From Aradus depressus (Eukaryota > Arthropoda > Insecta > Hemiptera > Aradidae), in contig OY759223.1 of the NCBI GenBank assembly GCA_963662175.1, forward strand, positions 15,292,249 through 15,356,248: 64,000 nucleotides of DNA, read 5' to 3'. The translations under genes were made by a program, and so were the position numbers. Below, in pieces: positions 59,981-64,000 of this stretch (within the stretch, counting starts at the first letter, position 1; every line of letters starts with the position of its first letter). Under the pieces are notes generated by a model. It was not told the origin of the DNA and did not search any database. It worked only from the letters and a program-made list of their open reading frames with translations.

Positions 59981-62900
59981 ACAAAATTGTGAACGGGAGG
60001 GGGGTTGTGGATATTTAAACTGAGCCCTCTCCCCGGAACTCCCCCCTCCCCTCGGCCGATATCGCTGAAATGAGACTGTTTTTTTCCTAAGTGGATTTTA
60101 GTTTTAAATACGAAATTTGATGTCGATACATTCATTACATAGCCAGTTATTGGGATTTTTGGAAAGGGCCCCCACCCCGGAACTCCCCCCTCCCCTCGGC
60201 CGATATCGCTGAAATTAGACTGGTTATGTCCTAAGTAGATTTTAATATTAAATACAAAATTTGATGTCGATACACTCATTACATCGGCAGTTATTGGGAT
60301 TTTTGAATTGAGCCCCCACCCCGGAACCCCCCCATCCCCTCGGCCGATATCGCTGAAATTTGACTGGTTATGTCCTAAGTGGATTTTAGTTTTAAATACG
60401 AAATTTGATGTCGATACATTCATTACATGGGCAGTTATTGGGATTTAGGAATTGAGCCCCCACCCCGGAACTCCCCCCTCCCCTCGGCCGATTTTGCTGA
60501 AATTTGACTGGTTATGTCCTCCGTGAATGTTAATTTGAAATACGAAATTTGATGTTGATACATTCATAACATCGGCAGTTATTGGGATTTTAAAATTCAG
60601 AGTCGCTTATCAACCCATTCTCTTCCACCGGCTTCTATACTTCGATACTGAAACGGGGTTTGTTTGTATGTTTATTCCAGCATCACACCCAAACGGGTGG
60701 ACGGATATTCATGAAACTTCACATGTAGCATCCTTCCAAGACTGATTGAATAATAGGCTATGTGGCGTCCCAAAATTTCGAACGGGAGGGGGGGTTGTAA
60801 GGGGGGCCAAGCATAAAAGTAGTGCTAACTCATTAATTAATGGTCGGATTGTCATGAAAGTTCATATGTAGTATTCTTGAAGGCCAAATAAGAAAAAAAA
60901 GTGTCTGACGTCACAAAATTGTGAACGGGAGGGGGATTGTGGATTTTTGAACTGAGCCCTCTCCCCGGAACACCCCCCTCCCCGCGGCCGATATCGCTGA
61001 AATTTCACTGGTTATGTCCTAAGTAGATTTTTGTTTTAAATACGAAATTTGATGTCGATACATTCATTACATGGGCAGTTATTGGGATTTTTGGAAAGGG
61101 CCCCCACCCCGGAACTCCCCCCTCCCCGCGGCCGATATCGCTGAAATTTCACTGGTTATGTCCTAAGTAGATTTTTGTTTTAAATACGAAATTTGATGTC
61201 GATACATTCATTACATGGGCAGTTATTGGGATTTTTGGAAAGGGCCCCCACCCCGGAACTCCCCCCTCCCCTCGGCCGATATCGCTGAAATTTGACTGGT
61301 TATGTCCTCCGTGAATGTTAATTTGAAATACAAAATTTGATGTTGATACATTCATTACATCGGCAGTTATTGGGATTTTAAAATTCAGAGTCGCTTATCT
61401 ACCCATTCTCTTCCACCGGCTTCTATACTTCGATACTGGAACGGGGTTTGTTTGTATGTTTATTCCAGCATCACGCCCAAACGGCTGGACGGATATTCAT
61501 GAAACTTCACATGTAGCATCCTTCCAAGACCGATTAAATAATAGGCTATGTGGCGTCCCAATGTTTCGAACGGGAGGGGGGGTTGTAACGGGGGGCTAAG
61601 AATAAAAATAGTGCTAACTCATTAATTAATGGTCAGATTGTCATGAAATTTCATATGTAGTATTCTTGAAGGCCAAATAGGAAAAAAAAGTGTGTGACGT
61701 CACAAAATTGTGAACGGGAGGGGGGTTGTGGATTTTTGAACTGAGCCCTCTCCCTGGAACTCCCCCCTCCCCGCGGCCGATATCGCTGAAATTTCACTGG
61801 TTATGTCCTAAGTAGATTTTTGTTTTAAATACGAAATTTGATGTCGATACATTCATTACATGGGCAGTTATTGGGATTTTTGGAAAGGGCCCCCACCCCG
61901 GAACTCCCCCCTCCCCTCGGCCGATATCGCTGAAATTTGACTGGTTATGTCCTCCGTGAATGTTAATTTGAAATACGAAATTTGATGTTGATACATTCAT
62001 TACATCGGCAGTTATTGGGATTTTAAAATTCAGAGTCGCTTATCTACCCATTCTCTTCCACCGGCTTCTATACTTCGATACTGAAACGGGTTTTTTTTGT
62101 ATGTTTATTCCAGCATCACGCCCAAACGGCTGGACGGATATTCATGAAACTTCACATTTAGCATCCTTCCAAGACCGATTGAATAATAGGCTATGTGGCG
62201 TCCCAAAATTTCGAACGGGAGGGGGGGTTGTAACGGGGGGCTATGAATAAAAATAGTGCTAACTCATTAATTAATGGTCGGATTGTCATGAAATTTCGTA
62301 TGTAGTATTCTTGAAGGCCAAATAGGAAAAAAAAGCGTGTGACGTCACAGAATTGTGAACGGGAGGGGGGTTGTGGATATTTGAACTGAGCCCTCTCCCC
62401 GGAACTCCCCCCTCCCCTCGGCCGATATCGCTGAAATGAGACTGTTTTTTTCCTAAGTGGATTTTAGTTTTAAATACGAAATTTGATGTCGATACATTCA
62501 TTACATAGCCAGTTATTGGGATTTTTGGAAAGGGCCCCCACCCCGGAACTCCCCCCTCCCCTCGGCCGATATCGCTGAAATTAGACTGGTTATGTCCTAA
62601 GTAGATTTTAATATTAAATACAAAATTTGATGTCGATACACTCATTACATCGGCAGTTATTGGGATTTTTGAATTGAGCCCCCACCCCGGAACCCCCCCA
62701 TCCCCTCGGCCGATATCGCTGAAATTTGACTGGTTATGTCCTAAGTGGATTTTAGTTTTAAATACGAAATTTGATGTCGATACATTCATTACATGGGCAG
62801 TTATTGGGATTTAGGAATTGAGCCCCCACCCCGGAACTCCCCCCTCCCCTCGGCCGATTTTGCTGAAATTTGACTGGTTATGTCCTCCGTGAATGTTAAT

Positions 62901-64000
62901 TTGAAATACGAAATTTGATGTTGATACATTCATTACATCGGCAGTTATTGGGATTTTAAAATTCAGAGTCGCTTATCAACCCATTCTCTTCCACCGGCTT
63001 CTATACTTCGATACTGAAACGGGGTTTGTTTGTATGTTTATTCCAGCATCACACCCAAACGGGTGGACGGATATTCATGAAACTTCACATGTAGCATCCT
63101 TCCAAGACTGATTGAATAATAGGCTATGTGGCGTCCCAAAATTTCGAACGGGAGGGGGGGTTGTAAGGGGGGGCTAAGCATAAAAGTAGTGCTAACTCAT
63201 TAATTAATGGTCGGATTGTCATGAAAGTTCATATGTAGTATTCTTGAAGGCCAAATAAGAAAAAAAAGTGTCTGACGTCACAAAATTGTGAACGGGAGGG
63301 GGATTGTGGATTTTTGAACTGAGCCCTCTCCCCGGAACACCCCCCTCCCCGCGGCCGATATCGCTGAAATTTCACTGGTTATGTCCTAAGTAGATTTTAG
63401 TTTTAAATACGAAATTTGATGTCGATACATTCATTACATGGGCAGTTATTAGGATTTTTGAAAAGTGCCCCCACCCCGGAACTCTCCCCTCACCTCGGCC
63501 GATATCGCTGAAATTTTACTGATTATGTCCTAAGTAGATTTTAATATTAAATACAAAATTTGATGTCGATACACTCATTACATCGGCAGTTATTGGGATT
63601 TTTGAATTGAGCCCCCACCCCGGAACCCCATCATCCCCTCGGCCGATATCGCTGAAATTTGACTGGTTATGTCCTAAGTGGATTTTAGTTTTAAATACGA
63701 AATTTGATGTCGATACATTCATTACATGGGCAGTTATTATGATTTAGGAATTGAGCCCCCACCCCGGAACTCCCCCCTCCCCTCGGCCAATTTTGCTGAA
63801 ATTTGACTGGTTATGTCCTTTGTGAATGTTAATTTGAAATACGAAATTTGATGTTGATACATTCATTACATCGGCAGTTATTGGGATTTTAAAATTCAGA
63901 GTCGCTTATCTACCCATTCTCTTCCACCGGCTTCTATACTTCGATACTGGAACGGGGTTTGTTTGTATGTTTATTCCAGCATCACGCCCAAACGGCTGGA
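59981..64000 (+). repeat. segmental duplicate within the satellite, copy 2
   Basis: Second copy of 50015-54034, cut by the window end, so its real length is unknown. Left of about 59981 the two regions differ (GTATGTAGTATT versus CATATGTAGTATT, and the A- versus T-containing AGGAATAAAAAGGG), which fixes the left border of the duplication inside an insert. Confidence 0.8.

Larger units (their letters stand above)
30185..64000 (+). repeat. satellite array: 144-bp monomers with periodic 356-bp inserts
   Basis: The monomer is about 144 bp with landmarks GGCAGTTATTGGGATTT, CCCCCACCCCGGAACTCCCC, CTCGGCCGATATCGCTGAAA, GACTGGTTATGTCC, AAATACGAAATTTGATGT and CGATACATTCATTACAT. After every one to four monomers a 356-bp insert beginning TTAAAATTCAGAGTCGCTT breaks a monomer at GGGATTT; the monomer resumes at TTTTTGAACTGAGCCC. 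Distances between successive inserts cluster at about 645, 789, 933 and 1077, that is 356 plus 2, 3, 4 or 5 times 144. About 43 inserts were counted. All units have one orientation. The array begins sharply at about 30185 beside the transposase fragment and runs out of the window inside an insert. No gene lies within it. Confidence 0.95.

Noticed and set aside
30242..63722. Dozens of 68- to 167-codon minus-strand frames (and some plus-strand ones) in the right half
   Set aside because: All are the same satellite monomer read through its 144-bp period; they begin and end at insert borders and have no splice or promoter context. Treated as one repeat array and discussed as a finding only.
30185..64000. 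CRISPR-like or bacterial direct-repeat array
   Set aside because: Units are directly adjacent 144-bp tandem monomers without unique spacers, in a eukaryotic intron-containing context.

Overview
The window looks like arthropod (probably insect) nuclear DNA. It is AT-rich, its genes are split by GT-AG introns, it is dense in retrotransposon debris (non-LTR elements, a tRNA-derived SINE family, foldback elements), and its right half is one long satellite array. The species cannot be named from the sequence. Nothing prokaryotic (operon, RBS, CRISPR) is present.

Two genes can be reconstructed, both on the minus strand. The first (3520-9914) is the start of a SWAP-70/DEF6-family gene. Four exons give an open 221-residue N-terminal region that stops exactly where the PH domain of this family should begin; the PH and coiled-coil exons are not found between 1 and 3519 and presumably lie to the left. 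The second (11513-27624) is a serine/threonine phosphatase of the PPP family. Thirteen exons join in matching phase to 597 residues: a pair of EF-hands near the N-terminus, a roughly 190-residue linker, then a PPP catalytic domain with all expected metal ligands. Its true 5' end is not resolved; one more upstream exon candidate lies at 29250-29357. The two genes are head-to-tail, about 1.6 kb apart.

The introns and flanks hold most of the repeats: a 2.4-kb non-LTR retrotransposon with reverse transcriptase and RNase H reading frames separated by one frameshift (6309-8775), about eight smaller LINE fragments, ten copies of one tRNA-derived SINE, a nested foldback that includes a 223-bp perfect palindrome (12144-12366), a MITE-like inverted repeat (26668-27142), and a decayed Transib/RAG1-like transposase fragment (29750-30175).

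From about 30185 to the window end (33.8 kb, continuing beyond) the DNA is a satellite. The basic monomer is 144 bp. After every one to four monomers a 356-bp insert interrupts a monomer, giving steps of about 645, 789, 933 or 1077 bp; about 43 inserts are visible. Diverged single or few-monomer relatives of the same 144-bp unit occur at 1806-2130, 12373-13010, 20095-20290, 25700-25865 and 26097-26390, inside or beside the genes. This suggests that the array grew from a dispersed element that already had internal tandem repeats. Long segments of the array are recent duplicates; for example about 50.0-54.0 kb reappears at about 60.0-64.0 kb with a constant 9966-bp offset and shared private variants. 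The many 68- to 167-codon minus-strand reading frames in the array are a by-product of the 144-bp (48-codon) period and are not annotated as genes.
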